Origin: Pseudomonas alkylphenolica
GTDB lineage: Bacteria > Pseudomonadota > Gammaproteobacteria > Pseudomonadales > Pseudomonadaceae
Length of the DNA stretch: 64,000 bases
Reading direction: 5' to 3'
Assembly (NCBI RefSeq): GCF_000746525.1
Contig: NZ_CP009048.1
Span: 3,093,501 to 3,157,500 of the forward strand
Positions 15,957 through 25,011 of this stretch are shown here, one piece after another; position 1 is the first letter of the stretch, and each line of letters opens with the position of its first letter. The position numbers and the translations under genes are program-made. The notes under the pieces are model-generated. The model searched no databases and was not told the DNA's origin. It worked only from the letters and a program-made list of their open reading frames with translations.

Positions 15957-16283
15957 ATGCCCACCCTGCTCTCTCGTGAGGTCTACCAACAATTGCGCGA
16001 CGCGGCCATGGGCGTGCGCACCCTGCAGCTTGTGCAACAGCATCAGCTCGACGGACAGCGATGGGTCGATATCGATGGCTGGCAACTGCTGCTGGATTTT
16101 GAAGGTGATCGCCTGCACCACTGCGAACACTGCAGGCACCCGGATGGCCGAGAGGGCTCGCTGGACACCTGGCAACGCTATGGCACCAACCCGGTCAGCC
16201 TGCTTAGCACCTGGGAGATGGCACAGATCGAGCAACTTCTGAGGCAGAAACCCACAGGCGCATGCGTGACACAACCTGCCTGA
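15957..16283 (+). CDS. Small protein of unknown function
   Basis: 108 residues, ATG at 15957, weak ribosome site. The pattern is SREVYQQLRDAAMG, then WVDIDGWQLLLDFEGDRLHHC, EHCRHPDGREGSLDTWQRYG and NPVSLLSTWEMAQIEQLL. I recall similar short Pseudomonas proteins of an uncharacterised family (possibly DUF7693), but cannot confirm it. CEHC offers a possible metal pair. It lies 42 bp after the truncated gene copy, so in the ancestral order it probably followed the gene at 13506. Confidence 0.68.
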   Translation: MPTLLSREVYQQLRDAAMGVRTLQLVQQHQLDGQRWVDIDGWQLLLDFEGDRLHHCEHCRHPDGREGSLDTWQRYGTNPVSLLSTWEMAQIEQLLRQKPTGACVTQPA

Positions 16284-16286
16284 ACA

Positions 16287-16301
16287 ATATCAAAATGATA
16301 T
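16287..16301. promoter_or_regulatory. AT-rich palindrome ATATCA-AAA-TGATAT
   Basis: Perfect 6-bp inverted repeat with a 3-base centre in the only AT-rich stretch before the MBL-fold gene, 54 bp from its start. A regulator site or promoter element is possible. Confidence 0.35.
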
Positions 16302-16354
16302 GATCCGTAGACTGCCCGCCCCTGGTTGAGCACCTGCACAAAGGATTGTTACGT

Positions 16355-17584
16355 ATGCAAATCAAAAGGACATTCCACCCTATCGGCCAAGGGGGATTCT
16401 TCACCGAACAGCATCTGTTCGCCGGCGGCGATAGCTTTACGATCGTTTATGACTGCGGCGTTAGAGGTAACCGCAGGGATCGCGATTATGTTGTCCAGCA
16501 TCCGGATCTCCTGGACATCGATATACTCTTTATTTCGCACTTTGATTCAGACCATGTGAGCATGTTGAGCGTGCTCAAAGACCATGTCAGGAAAATCAAA
16601 AAAGTGGTACTGCCGCTGCTACATGACGACGAAAGGATATTACTGACCAATCTTTTTCGTGCGCTGGGCCACAACATTCTCACCTTGATAAACCATCCGC
16701 AGAAGTTCTTTGATCCAGACACCCGGATCATTCAGATCGAACCCTCTGATGGCGTTGACGGTAACCCTCGGGACCCCATTACATTCACCGATCAAACACC
16801 GTCCGGGCAACTGCCCAGTGGTACCCGTATCAGAATCGGCCTGCCTTCGGCACCTGCTGGGCATGACTGGACCTTCATCCCTCACAACCACCGTTGCGCC
16901 TCCCGCCGAAACGCGTTGGAAACAGCACTGGTCGCCGCCCATTACGACCCGACCAGCCTGCGAACAAACCCGGGTTACACCCTGGACAGAGCGATATACA
17001 ATCGCGCTCAACTCAAAACAATTTACAACGGTCTTCCAGGTGGCATAAACCAGAACTCGCTTTTTGTGTACTCTGGCCCGGAGCAGACGACAACATCGCT
17101 GAAGCTCATTTCTTACTGGGTGGCAAGACGCGAATTCTCAGCACTGTCCAGCACACCTCCTCGAAATCTGAATCACCTTCCCGTATTACCGTTCAATGGC
17201 TTTGCTGATTTCATTCATCCTCCACAGTCCCATGAACCGCGAACCATTGATTTCCCTTCGCTGCTATACCCCTGGCACTGGAGTTTCAATAAGCCTGGCT
17301 GTCTTTATACGGGTGACGGTGACCTGAACAGCGTCGCGGTACAGCAGGTGTTTTCCCGTGTCTGGGATCATGTAGGCACCCTGCAAATTCCACATCATGG
17401 TGCAAGCGCTTGCTTTCATGCCGGCGCATTGTTGCAACACCCCGTAATTTGTCCGATCGCGGTAGGTACCACCAACGGTCATGGACATCCTGCAGGTAAT
17501 GTATTCAGTACCATTTACCGTCATAGATCCATTCCGGTATTGGTAACAGACAAGAGCTTCGAATATGTTCAACTTATCTGCTAG
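16355..17584 (+). CDS. Stand-alone ComEC/Rec2-like metallo-beta-lactamase-fold hydrolase
   Basis: 409 residues, no signal peptide or membrane helix. Metal motifs are ISHFDSDHVS (H62, D64, D66, H67), LYTGDGD (D321) and IPHHGAS (H347, H348), the order found in the MBL domain of ComEC-like proteins. A long insert at about 140-290 separates them, with no recognised family. The ATG at 16355 follows AAGGA. GC and codon choice are lower than the neighbours (many ATA, TTT and AAT codons), suggesting transfer. Free-standing MBL proteins of this type are often nucleases or phosphodiesterases in accessory and defence loci. Its substrate is unknown. Confidence 0.8.
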   Translation: MQIKRTFHPIGQGGFFTEQHLFAGGDSFTIVYDCGVRGNRRDRDYVVQHPDLLDIDILFISHFDSDHVSMLSVLKDHVRKIKKVVLPLLHDDERILLTNLFRALGHNILTLINHPQKFFDPDTRIIQIEPSDGVDGNPRDPITFTDQTPSGQLPSGTRIRIGLPSAPAGHDWTFIPHNHRCASRRNALETALVAAHYDPTSLRTNPGYTLDRAIYNRAQLKTIYNGLPGGINQNSLFVYSGPEQTTTSLKLISYWVARREFSALSSTPPRNLNHLPVLPFNGFADFIHPPQSHEPRTIDFPSLLYPWHWSFNKPGCLYTGDGDLNSVAVQQVFSRVWDHVGTLQIPHHGASACFHAGALLQHPVICPIAVGTTNGHGHPAGNVFSTIYRHRSIPVLVTDKSFEYVQLIC

Positions 17585-17630
17585 AAATGATGAGCGCTGA
17601 GTCAGATCTGGCAGTTGGGTTGTAGGCCTT

Positions 17631-17656
17631 ATCGCGGGCCAAGCCCGCGCCTACAG
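17631..17656. repeat. Single degenerate REP
   Basis: ATCGCGGGCCAAGCCCGCGCC resembles one REP half with two changes. It overlaps the last codons of chrA. Confidence 0.7.
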
Positions 17657-18838
17657 CAACCAGCCGGCAGCGCCACACCCGATCACCACCAGCCATGGCG
17701 GCAGCTTCCAGGCCATCAACGCCACAAGCGCAACCAGTGCCAAGGCGAAGTCCATTGGCTGCAAGATGGCGCTGGTCCATACCGGTCGATACAGCGCCGC
17801 CAGCAGCAGGCCAACCACCGCCGCGTTGATGCCCAGCATCGCCGCTTGCATGCGCACATTACGCCGCAGTTGCTCCCAAAATGGCAGCGCGGCAAATACC
17901 AGCAGGAACGACGGCACAAAGATCGCGATCAGTCCCAGCACACCGCCGAGCCAGCCGGACTGCGGCCCGTGCATTGATGCACCGAGAAAAGCCGCGAACG
18001 TGAACAAGGGGCCCGGCATGGCCTGGGTAGCGCCGTAACCGGCCAGAAACGTCTCATTGCTGACCCAGCCCGAGGGCACGACCTCAGCCTGGAGCAATGG
18101 CAGGATGACATGGCCGCCGCCAAACACCAGCGAGCCTGTGCGGTAGAAAGCGTCCAGCATATTCAAGGTCTGGCTGGGCCAGAGTTCAGCCAGCAGCGGC
18201 AAGCCCAGCAGCAGGACAAAAAACAGCGTCAGCCAGCACACGCCTGCGCGATGGCTGATGCTGATCGACAGCGGATCGTGCTCCAGGGTTTGTACCGGTT
18301 TGAACATGAACAAACCGACAATGCCGGCCACGACAATCACCCCCACCTGCGCCCAGGCCGACGGCACCAACAGCACCAGGCAGGCCGCAACAGCCATCAG
18401 CGATATGCGTGGCGCATCCGGACAAAGGTTACGCGCCATGCCCCAGACTGCTTGCGCCACAATCGCCACCGCCACCACTTTCAGCCCCTGCAAAATGCCC
18501 GCGGGTATGGCCTCACCGAAGCTAGCGATACCCAGCGCAAAGAGCATCAGTGCCAAGGCCGAAGGCATAGTGAAACCAAGCCAGGCCGCCAGCGCGCCAG
18601 GGTAACCCGCGCGCGCCAGCCCCAGCGCGATACCGACCTGACTGCTGGCCGGGCCGGGCAGAAACTGGCAGAGCGTCACCAGATCGGCATAACTGCGCTC
18701 ACTCAACCAGCCGCGACGGCAGACGAACTCATCGCGAAAGTAGCCAAGATGGGCAACCGGCCCACCAAAAGAGGTCAAACCCAGGCGCAGGAAAACCAGA
18801 AAGACCTGCAAAGGGCTGCGATCGTGGTTGAGGGGCAT
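17651..18838 (-). CDS. chrA: Chromate transporter ChrA (CHR family)
   Basis: 395-residue inner-membrane protein with two homologous Chromate_transp halves. The first half has LTSFGGPVAHLGYFRDEFV and FLPGPASSQVGIALG; the second repeats the theme in LVFGGGHVILPLL and YGATQAMPGPLFTFAAFLG. About ten hydrophobic helices are seen. It expels chromate, and probably acts as a sulfate/chromate exchanger. I placed the start at the ATG complementary to 18836-18838 because homology begins there; the open frame continues upstream through a GATC-rich repeat that is not protein-like. It is a monocistronic gene with no chrB-type regulator beside it. Confidence 0.9.
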   Translation of the reverse strand: MPLNHDRSPLQVFLVFLRLGLTSFGGPVAHLGYFRDEFVCRRGWLSERSYADLVTLCQFLPGPASSQVGIALGLARAGYPGALAAWLGFTMPSALALMLFALGIASFGEAIPAGILQGLKVVAVAIVAQAVWGMARNLCPDAPRISLMAVAACLVLLVPSAWAQVGVIVVAGIVGLFMFKPVQTLEHDPLSISISHRAGVCWLTLFFVLLLGLPLLAELWPSQTLNMLDAFYRTGSLVFGGGHVILPLLQAEVVPSGWVSNETFLAGYGATQAMPGPLFTFAAFLGASMHGPQSGWLGGVLGLIAIFVPSFLLVFAALPFWEQLRRNVRMQAAMLGINAAVVGLLLAALYRPVWTSAILQPMDFALALVALVALMAWKLPPWLVVIGCGAAGWLL

Positions 18839-18932
18839 GAACAGTCTTCTGAAAGCAGTAGTTTGGAACAATACATGATTAAAGCCGCTATTGCCGTCGC
18901 TCACGAACAGCAAGAGCGAAGCGAATTGTGCC

Positions 18933-18980
18933 CTTGATCTTGATCTTGATCTGCTTTTGATCTGCTTGTGATCTTGATCC
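18933..18980. repeat. Short imperfect tandem repeat of TTGATC units
   Basis: Seven TGATC units (TTGATC or TGTGATC) separated by short CTGC-type spacers run for about 48 bp upstream of chrA. They look like a slippage-derived simple repeat. Confidence 0.7.
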
Positions 18981-18982
18981 AC

Positions 18983-19277
18983 CGGCCCCGTTAACCAGTA
19001 GGGCCGAGTGGAGGTGTCGTGGAGGGGCTAGCGCGCAGCGCCTTCGGCGTTAGCCGAAGTTGCGAAGCGTAGAGTTGCTTGCAACTCGTAGCTCGCAATG
19101 CCCCGTAGCGACACCGGAAGGAGGGAACCCGGAGCGCAGCGTAGGGCCCCTGGTGGGGCGAGACCTTTGCTTACTTTGGGGCGTCTGCCAAAGTAAGCCG
19201 CCGTAAGGGCGGAAAGGTGACTCAGCGCCACCGTCGCCAATGGATATGTTCAAAAAATGCGGGGCAATCGAAGGCCT
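18983..19277. repeat. Intergenic repeat-like element with hairpins, no gene
   Basis: About 295 bp without a credible gene. It has a mosaic of short palindromes; the clearest is GCTTACTTTGG (19169-19179) with CCAAAGTAAGC (19188-19198), an 11-bp stem. The sequence around it (GGCGGAAAGGTGACTCAGC) is of a type I recall as recurrent between genes in Pseudomonas genomes. It separates chrA from the TorF operon end. Confidence 0.55.
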
Positions 19278-19304
19278 CATCGCGGGTCAAGCCCGCTCCC
19301 ACAG
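19278..19304. repeat. Single REP
   Basis: One REP half (CATCGCGGGTCAAGCCCGC) 16 bp beyond the TorF-like stop, at the end of the four-gene minus-strand operon. Confidence 0.85.
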
Positions 19305-19319
19305 ATCCCCCAACAGCCA

Positions 19320-20060
19320 TCAAAACGTCTTGCTGGCACTGACCACCACCGTCGCCGAGCACAAATCATCATACCCATACCACCCAAAGCACTCGCTTTT
19401 CGACAGATCAGTGTCGACATAGCTCACCCCCCAGGTAACCCCGACAAACTCACGGCTAAGCTTCGCCTCCCACTCGTAATAAGCCTTACGGTCATCACCA
19501 GTGGCCGACCAGAACGCCGGATCTTTCACATCGTTGCGCCCTGCCCGCAACGCCAGCCCTACTTCGCCCGGCAGCGCAAAGGTATAGCCGAGGTAGGTGT
19601 AGAGCGTGTCCTGATCCTCACCAAAGACGTTCGGCGTGTCATTGGAGTAGTAGGCGCCCAGTTGCACCCCGTAAAGATCGAGGATGGCGTACACCTCACT
19701 CAGGTTGAATTGGCCTTCCTTGGGGTAATCATATTTGATGTAGCCCAGATCAAGGCTGATGGCATCGCTCGCCTGCCAGTACCAACCCGCGTAGTACTCC
19801 AGCTCCTGACGGGTCTTGAAGTCGTCGCCGAAATCGACGTTGGACGTCCAGCTGCCCAGATACAAACCGCTGCTGTGGATCAGCGTAGCGCCGCCCTGCA
19901 GGGCCGGATCGCCAAGGGTTTGCGAAACACCCCGGCTGCGATAGTCGCTGGCAGCGGTGAGTTCCAGCTCCAGGGAAAAGTCTTCGCTCAGCGTCAGCGC
20001 CTGACTGCTCAAAGGGGCCAGCAACAAGCTGGCGAGGGAAAAAATGGCACGTGCGTTCAT
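19320..20060 (-). CDS. TorF-family outer-membrane porin
   Basis: 246 residues with a signal peptide ending at SSQA before LTLSEDFS. The mature protein alternates polar and hydrophobic residues as in beta-barrels (SLELELTAASDYRSRGVSQT, LYLGSWTSNVDFGDD) and ends in phenylalanine (VVVSASKTF), the outer-membrane sorting signal. The SDYRSRGVSQT start is typical of the TorF/TIGR02001 group. It lies 96 bp after the amidohydrolase and is the last gene of a four-gene run, so it probably admits the compound processed by the two periplasmic enzymes upstream. The solute is unknown. Confidence 0.85.
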   Translation of the reverse strand: MNARAIFSLASLLLAPLSSQALTLSEDFSLELELTAASDYRSRGVSQTLGDPALQGGATLIHSSGLYLGSWTSNVDFGDDFKTRQELEYYAGWYWQASDAISLDLGYIKYDYPKEGQFNLSEVYAILDLYGVQLGAYYSNDTPNVFGEDQDTLYTYLGYTFALPGEVGLALRAGRNDVKDPAFWSATGDDRKAYYEWEAKLSREFVGVTWGVSYVDTDLSKSECFGWYGYDDLCSATVVVSASKTF

Positions 20061-20156
20061 ACAAAACCCTTGTTGTTATCGATGTGCGGGTAGATTCGTG
20101 CAGGCGAAACCGGGCCCCTCGCGGTGCAAGGAACCAGGCTTCGTCAGAGAGAGCGG

Positions 20157-21899
20157 TCAGGACGCGGGGGCGTAGACCTGTTTGCCGGCGAAGAAAGTCT
20201 TCAGCACTTGAGTGTCGAACAACTCATCGTTGCTGACCTTGAACACATCCCGATCGAGGACGATCAGGTCAGCCTGCTTGCCGGGCGCCAATGAGCCGAT
20301 CTGCTGGTCCAGGCGCAGGGTCTTGGCGGCATTGAGGGTATAGGCCTGGAACATGACCTGACGGTCGACACTTTCCTTGGCGTTGAGCACCCCCAACGGC
20401 CCCTTGCGGGTAATCGCCTGGGCAATGGCATTCCACGGGTTGGGGCTGGACACTGGCCAGTCGCTGGCGCCGGCAATCATTGCCCCGGCGTGTTGCAGGG
20501 AGTTGGCCGGGTACTGATAGCTGTACGCCGATGCACTGATGTAGGGTTTGACCAGCTCCACGGTGTAGCTCTCCCCTGTGGCCCAAAGCAGCTGCATCGA
20601 GGCGATCACCCCCAGTTGCTTGAAACGTGGGAAGTCCTTGGGGTCGACCAGTTGCAGATGACTGATGCTGTGCGCCTTGGCGCTGCTGTTGAGCTTGCGC
20701 GCGTACTCGACACCGTTCAGTGACTCGCGCACCGCCCGGTCGCCAACGGCGTGCATATGCACGATCCAGTCGCGCTGTTCCGCCGCAGCCACCAGTTCTC
20801 CAAAGTGTTCGGGCTCGATCAGCAACTGGCCGTTTTTCTGGCTGTTCTTGTAGGGCGCAAGCACCGCGGCAGTCTGCCCGGGATACTCCAGCACACCGTC
20901 AACGAAGACCTTGATCCCCGGAAAGCTCAAGTTGGGCACGCCCTGAAACTTGTTCATCACGCTGGCCAATACCTCAAGGTCCGCTGGCCGGCTCTTGGGG
21001 TTGGCAATCATCAAGGCGGCAACATGCGCGCTAAGCTCGCCCTTCTCGGCCAGCGTGCGATAAAGCGGCAGGACGCCGTAGCTCTGCTCGGTGGCTTTGA
21101 AATCAAACAGCGAATCGTCACTGCCAGCGTTGGCGGCGGCGTCCATCCAGGCGGTCACACCGTACTGATTGTTGATCCGCACCGCTTCACGGGCGGCCTT
21201 GAGCATGACCTCTTCACTGGCGGCAGGAATCTGGCTGCGCACCTGGTCCCATTGCGATTCGGAAAAATAGCCGTTCGGCGTGAAGTCAGCCTCGTGACCG
21301 ACATAGCTGCGGTCTTGTTCTGACATGCCCTTGACCCGTGCGGCGTCAATCTTCAGCCGCTTGAGCATGGCGTTGTTGGCCCAGCCGGTGTGGCCATCGA
21401 TGCCGTTGAGCACCAACGGCTGATCCGCCCAGCGGCCCTGGTTGAACAGCTGGCCCAGCTCGCGACTTTTCTCCCAATAGGCCGAACTCACGTTGGCGAT
21501 ACTGATGACATCAGCGGCACGCCCGCGCCCCTCCTTGACCTCGGCAAGTATCCATTGCTCCAGTTCCGCCAGCGGTTTGACCTGATCCTCAAGGTTAGCC
21601 CCCAGCGTGGCGAAGGCGCCCGCTACCGGATGACTGTGGGTATCGATCATGCCCGGCATCAGCACCTTGCCGGCCAGGTCGATGCGTTGCGTGTGGGCAT
21701 CGGCCAGCGCATTGATCTGCGCGTCAGTGCCCACTTGCACAATCTTGCCATCCTTGACCGCCACCGCTTGCATCAGGGCCTGGCCGGGCTCGGCGGTGTA
21801 TACCTTGCCGTTGACCAACACGAGGTCAGCGGCGGCCATGGCCTGCCAGGAAGAGAAGGCCAGGGTCGCGGCCAACAGGTTGGGGATCACTCGTTGCAT
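20157..21899 (-). CDS. Periplasmic YtcJ-like amidohydrolase
   Basis: 580 residues. A signal peptide ends at AMA before ADLVLVNGKVYT. The metal-dependent amidohydrolase motifs are complete: DTHSHPVAG, FPGIKVFVDG with the bridging lysine, HMHAVGDRA, SHLQLVDP and ASDWPVSSPNPW. The C-terminal strand domain closes with GSLAPGKQADLIVLDRD. Relatives hydrolyse N-formyl or N-acyl amides, but substrates of this branch are mostly untested. Export is unusual for the superfamily and fits a periplasmic pathway with the M14 peptidase and porin. It starts 18 bp after the LuxR gene. Confidence 0.88.
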   Translation of the reverse strand: MQRVIPNLLAATLAFSSWQAMAAADLVLVNGKVYTAEPGQALMQAVAVKDGKIVQVGTDAQINALADAHTQRIDLAGKVLMPGMIDTHSHPVAGAFATLGANLEDQVKPLAELEQWILAEVKEGRGRAADVISIANVSSAYWEKSRELGQLFNQGRWADQPLVLNGIDGHTGWANNAMLKRLKIDAARVKGMSEQDRSYVGHEADFTPNGYFSESQWDQVRSQIPAASEEVMLKAAREAVRINNQYGVTAWMDAAANAGSDDSLFDFKATEQSYGVLPLYRTLAEKGELSAHVAALMIANPKSRPADLEVLASVMNKFQGVPNLSFPGIKVFVDGVLEYPGQTAAVLAPYKNSQKNGQLLIEPEHFGELVAAAEQRDWIVHMHAVGDRAVRESLNGVEYARKLNSSAKAHSISHLQLVDPKDFPRFKQLGVIASMQLLWATGESYTVELVKPYISASAYSYQYPANSLQHAGAMIAGASDWPVSSPNPWNAIAQAITRKGPLGVLNAKESVDRQVMFQAYTLNAAKTLRLDQQIGSLAPGKQADLIVLDRDVFKVSNDELFDTQVLKTFFAGKQVYAPAS

Positions 21900-21917
21900 C
21901 GGAACGCTCTCTTGTTT

Positions 21918-22997
21918 TTATCGGCTCTGGGCACACCCTATAGCGCGCGACAAAAGAACGGACCTCCGCAAATGAGGAGGGTCAGACGATTTTTCCACCA
22001 CCGGTGCTGCCGAACGCAAGGCCGAGCCCAGCTCCACCTTGCTCTTGACCCCCAGTTGCGCATAGCAATTGCGCAGGTAGGTACGCACCGTGGCCGGGCT
22101 CAGCGACAGCATCCGGGCGATTTCCTTGTAGGAATGGCCAGCGGCGAACAACATCGCCGCCGTGCGTTCACGGGGCGCAAGCACAACGCCAGGATGCGGT
22201 GCTTCAAGTGACAGGATTACATGTTCGGCGTTGGGGCTCAGGGTTAGCGCACAGCGCCCCAGGCGCATCACACAGGGCACCTGGTGCAACTGCGCGGTGA
22301 CTTCGGCCGGCAACACCGAGCCGCTCCAGCCCGGCACCTCACGCTGTATCGCCGCGCACAGCCGTGCCCCGACATACAGCAGGCTGCCATCCAGACGGGC
22401 GACACCGAAATCGCTGGCGCCGTTGCCGGTGTCGAGGCGGATCATGTCCTGTACCTGGAAACGCCACAATTGCAGCAGGTGGGCGCAGAAGGCGGCAAAC
22501 AGCCCCTCCTCACTGGCGTTGAACGCTTGCTCTTCCTCGCCCCGGTACAAGCAGACGAAAAAGCTCAGACCGCTCTCCGGCAGTTCGAAGGTGATGCACA
22601 TCAGGTGATAGAGGTCGTAGCGGCGGGCAAAGTCGTTGACCGCCTCGACCGGATCGGTGAACTCGCTGTCGCGAATCACCCTGCCCGGCTTGGCCAGGGT
22701 GTCGTGGGCGAAGCTGTCCAGGCCTGCGACGTGGCGCCACTCGGTAGCAAAGGATGCCGGCAGGTCGATGCGCCCGTGCATCCAGCTTTGCAGTGGCGCA
22801 CTGGAAACGCTCGCAGACATTTCCCCCCACCAGGCCGAGGCAAATGGCACCAGTTGGCGGAAAGCCTGCAAGCCATCGGCGATGAAATGCGAGCTGCCTT
22901 GCTCACGGGCCAGGCTGGCCAGCTGCAGAACACACTGATTGAACGCTTCGAGCGTTGCCATCGACAGCTGTGGTCCATTTACTTCAACCGCCACCAT
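21918..22997 (-). CDS. LuxR-type (GerE HTH) transcriptional regulator
   Basis: 359 residues. The C-terminal GerE helix-turn-helix is at about 270-330 (LAPRERTAAMLFAAGHSYKEIARMLSLSPATVR, read in part as SYKEIARMLSLSPATVRTYL). The N-terminal 250 residues form a putative sensory domain, without the autoinducer-binding signature of quorum-sensing LuxR proteins or a receiver phosphorylation motif. ATG at 22997 follows GAGGGA. The gene sits between the M14 peptidase and the amidohydrolase with gaps of 37 and 18 bp, so it is likely co-transcribed and regulates this operon in response to its substrate or product. Confidence 0.87.
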   Translation of the reverse strand: MVAVEVNGPQLSMATLEAFNQCVLQLASLAREQGSSHFIADGLQAFRQLVPFASAWWGEMSASVSSAPLQSWMHGRIDLPASFATEWRHVAGLDSFAHDTLAKPGRVIRDSEFTDPVEAVNDFARRYDLYHLMCITFELPESGLSFFVCLYRGEEEQAFNASEEGLFAAFCAHLLQLWRFQVQDMIRLDTGNGASDFGVARLDGSLLYVGARLCAAIQREVPGWSGSVLPAEVTAQLHQVPCVMRLGRCALTLSPNAEHVILSLEAPHPGVVLAPRERTAAMLFAAGHSYKEIARMLSLSPATVRTYLRNCYAQLGVKSKVELGSALRSAAPVVEKSSDPPHLRRSVLLSRAIGCAQSR

Positions 22998-23034
22998 TGT
23001 TCCCTCTCTTACTGGTTATGCCCCGCGATGCTCC

Positions 23035-24939
23035 TCAGAACACCGCCCCGACCGGATAAACAAAGGCATTCACGTCATAGAACGGCGTGCGCTGGTAAAA
23101 CCATTGCAAGCGCGCGCTGGGGCTGGCGGCAAAGGTCTTGTCGGCCTTGAGCTTCTTGTCGAACTCGGCCTTCAGTTCAGGACTCTCGGCGAGCATCTTG
23201 CGCGCCATGGGCTCCATCACGTATTCCTCAGGCTCTTCCGCCACCACTAGGGTCGAGTTGAAGAACCCCCAGGCCCAGAACGAATCAGGGCTTTCGGGAT
23301 ACAGCAAATTGACCGCCAGCACACCCAACGGTTGATCAAGGTCGATCACCATCGAACCTGCCGGGAAGGTCTGCAACCGTTCGAATGGCTTGGCTACCCC
23401 GCTGACCAGCAGGCGTCCTTCGTAGCCAGGGATCTGGTTGGCTTGCGCTCGATCAGGCTCGAATCCGCCCGCCACCTTGACCTCGTCCATGCGGTACAGG
23501 GTGACCGCTATCGCCTTGGGTTTGTCCAGGGTGGTCATCTGGATGCCGTGGGCCTTGAGCCGGGCGATGACCTCGCGCCACTGGCCGGGCACGACGTACT
23601 GCTGTGGACGCTTGGTCACCAGGTCCGGCTCGGTGTTACCGGTCACCGGAACGGTCAGTTGCTTGGGTTTGTTGCTCCAGACAATGGTCTTGGCACCGGT
23701 GATCGGTGACTGTTCATAACGGTAGTCGCCGACACTGAACGGGGTGGTCTGGGCCTTGCCCGGCTTCCAGCTGAGGATCACCTCCTGCTGGCTCTCCAGC
23801 CGCTCACGGTCTTGGCGGATGGCTTCCGTGAGCGATACCGATTGCTCGCCAATCACCTGGAACATGCTTTTGAGCATCACATAGTTACCCAGTACCTGGG
23901 TTTGGTAGGGATGCAAGGCGTGCTGCTCGATGAGAATCGAGGGGACGTTGCGAATGTCACCGTACTGGTTGGAAAACCGCGCGTAGTCAGTGCGGTACGG
24001 GTAGTAGCCCTGGCTCGGGTCCTGGTTGTCGTTGAGGCTGATGCACTCATGCACCACATGGCCGTCGGCCTCCAGCGCCTTGTATACCGGCGCACGCATG
24101 ACGTTATCCATCCACGCGCTGCTGGCTGGCGACCAGCCATTGCCGTTGTGGCAATAGGAGCTGTCGTAGGGGTACATGGCGCCATCGGTGGAATGGGTGT
24201 CGGCGAAGAAGCTCAGGTCGTAGGTGTTGAATACCCAGGCGACGTTGCGGATCTCGGCGCTGTCGAGCTTGGTGAAGTCACGGTTGAGGTTGTAGTTCAG
24301 GCCGTTGACCCGCCAACCGCTCTCCTGCGGACCGTTCTGGTTGATCCGCCCGTAGGCGCTGCGACGCAGGTCGCCATCGATGTTGACGGTGGGAATGAAG
24401 AGAATGTTGACCTTCTCCAGCACGCTGGCCAGTGGCTTGTCGCCGGTGGTCATGTCGCGCAGCAGCATGAACATGGCGTCTTTGCCGTTGGCCTCGCCGG
24501 GATGAATCTCAGCCTCGACGAAGATTGTCGGCTTGCCCGACTCGTTCAAGCCAGCCGGCGACTTGTCGACTTCCAGCGAGGCAATGGCCATGACCATCGG
24601 GTGGCCTTCGGCGCTTTTCTCCGGCAAATCGTGAAGCACGATACTGCCCCCGGACGCCGCAACCAGCTTGCTCAGGTAATCGCGCGTCTGTTGGTAATCG
24701 CTGGTCTGGGTGAAGCCGCTGGCTTCGGCCTGGGTGATCAGCGGGTTGTCCGCCTTGGCGATATAGCGGGTGCTGGCCAGGGTCTGCTCGAACATCGGCG
24801 GCAGGATGCGCTGCTTGGCCGCCGCCGGGTAGCCGCTATCATCGATGTAGGACGGCGCACCGGGCAATGCGGCCAAGGCAGGCAGGCAAGTGCTCATCAG
24901 CATCGCGACACACAGGGGCTGCAAAAGCGGGTGTTTCAT
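23035..24939 (-). CDS. Secreted M14-family zinc carboxypeptidase
   Basis: 634 residues. A signal peptide (CVAMLMSTCLPALA) is cleaved near ALPGAPSY. The zinc site is H-P-G-E in FVEAEIHPGEANGKDAMF and H in FFADTHSTDGAMYP; the substrate-binding NYNLNRDFTKLD segment is also present, and the catalytic Glu should be in SILIEQHALHPYQTQ. A long C-terminal part of about 250 residues has no recognised domain. It should cleave C-terminal residues of peptides in the periplasm. It starts a four-gene operon with a LuxR regulator, an amidohydrolase and a porin. ATG at 24939 follows AGGGAA. Confidence 0.88.
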   Translation of the reverse strand: MKHPLLQPLCVAMLMSTCLPALAALPGAPSYIDDSGYPAAAKQRILPPMFEQTLASTRYIAKADNPLITQAEASGFTQTSDYQQTRDYLSKLVAASGGSIVLHDLPEKSAEGHPMVMAIASLEVDKSPAGLNESGKPTIFVEAEIHPGEANGKDAMFMLLRDMTTGDKPLASVLEKVNILFIPTVNIDGDLRRSAYGRINQNGPQESGWRVNGLNYNLNRDFTKLDSAEIRNVAWVFNTYDLSFFADTHSTDGAMYPYDSSYCHNGNGWSPASSAWMDNVMRAPVYKALEADGHVVHECISLNDNQDPSQGYYPYRTDYARFSNQYGDIRNVPSILIEQHALHPYQTQVLGNYVMLKSMFQVIGEQSVSLTEAIRQDRERLESQQEVILSWKPGKAQTTPFSVGDYRYEQSPITGAKTIVWSNKPKQLTVPVTGNTEPDLVTKRPQQYVVPGQWREVIARLKAHGIQMTTLDKPKAIAVTLYRMDEVKVAGGFEPDRAQANQIPGYEGRLLVSGVAKPFERLQTFPAGSMVIDLDQPLGVLAVNLLYPESPDSFWAWGFFNSTLVVAEEPEEYVMEPMARKMLAESPELKAEFDKKLKADKTFAASPSARLQWFYQRTPFYDVNAFVYPVGAVF

Positions 24940-25011
24940 GATGATTCCCTATCATGAGTGGCAGACGTCACCTTAAACCACAATGAGATGCCAGACGAGG
25001 GTCATGCAGCG

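Noticed and set aside
14011..17584. Integron or prophage origin of the bacteriocin island
   Set aside because: No integrase, tRNA target, attC-like site or phage gene is present; the flanking duplication fits homologous recombination better.
18839..18982. N-terminal extension of ChrA through the GATC repeat
   Set aside because: The extended part encodes Arg/Ser repeats from a simple DNA repeat and lies before the conserved first helix; ATG at 18838 fits the family.
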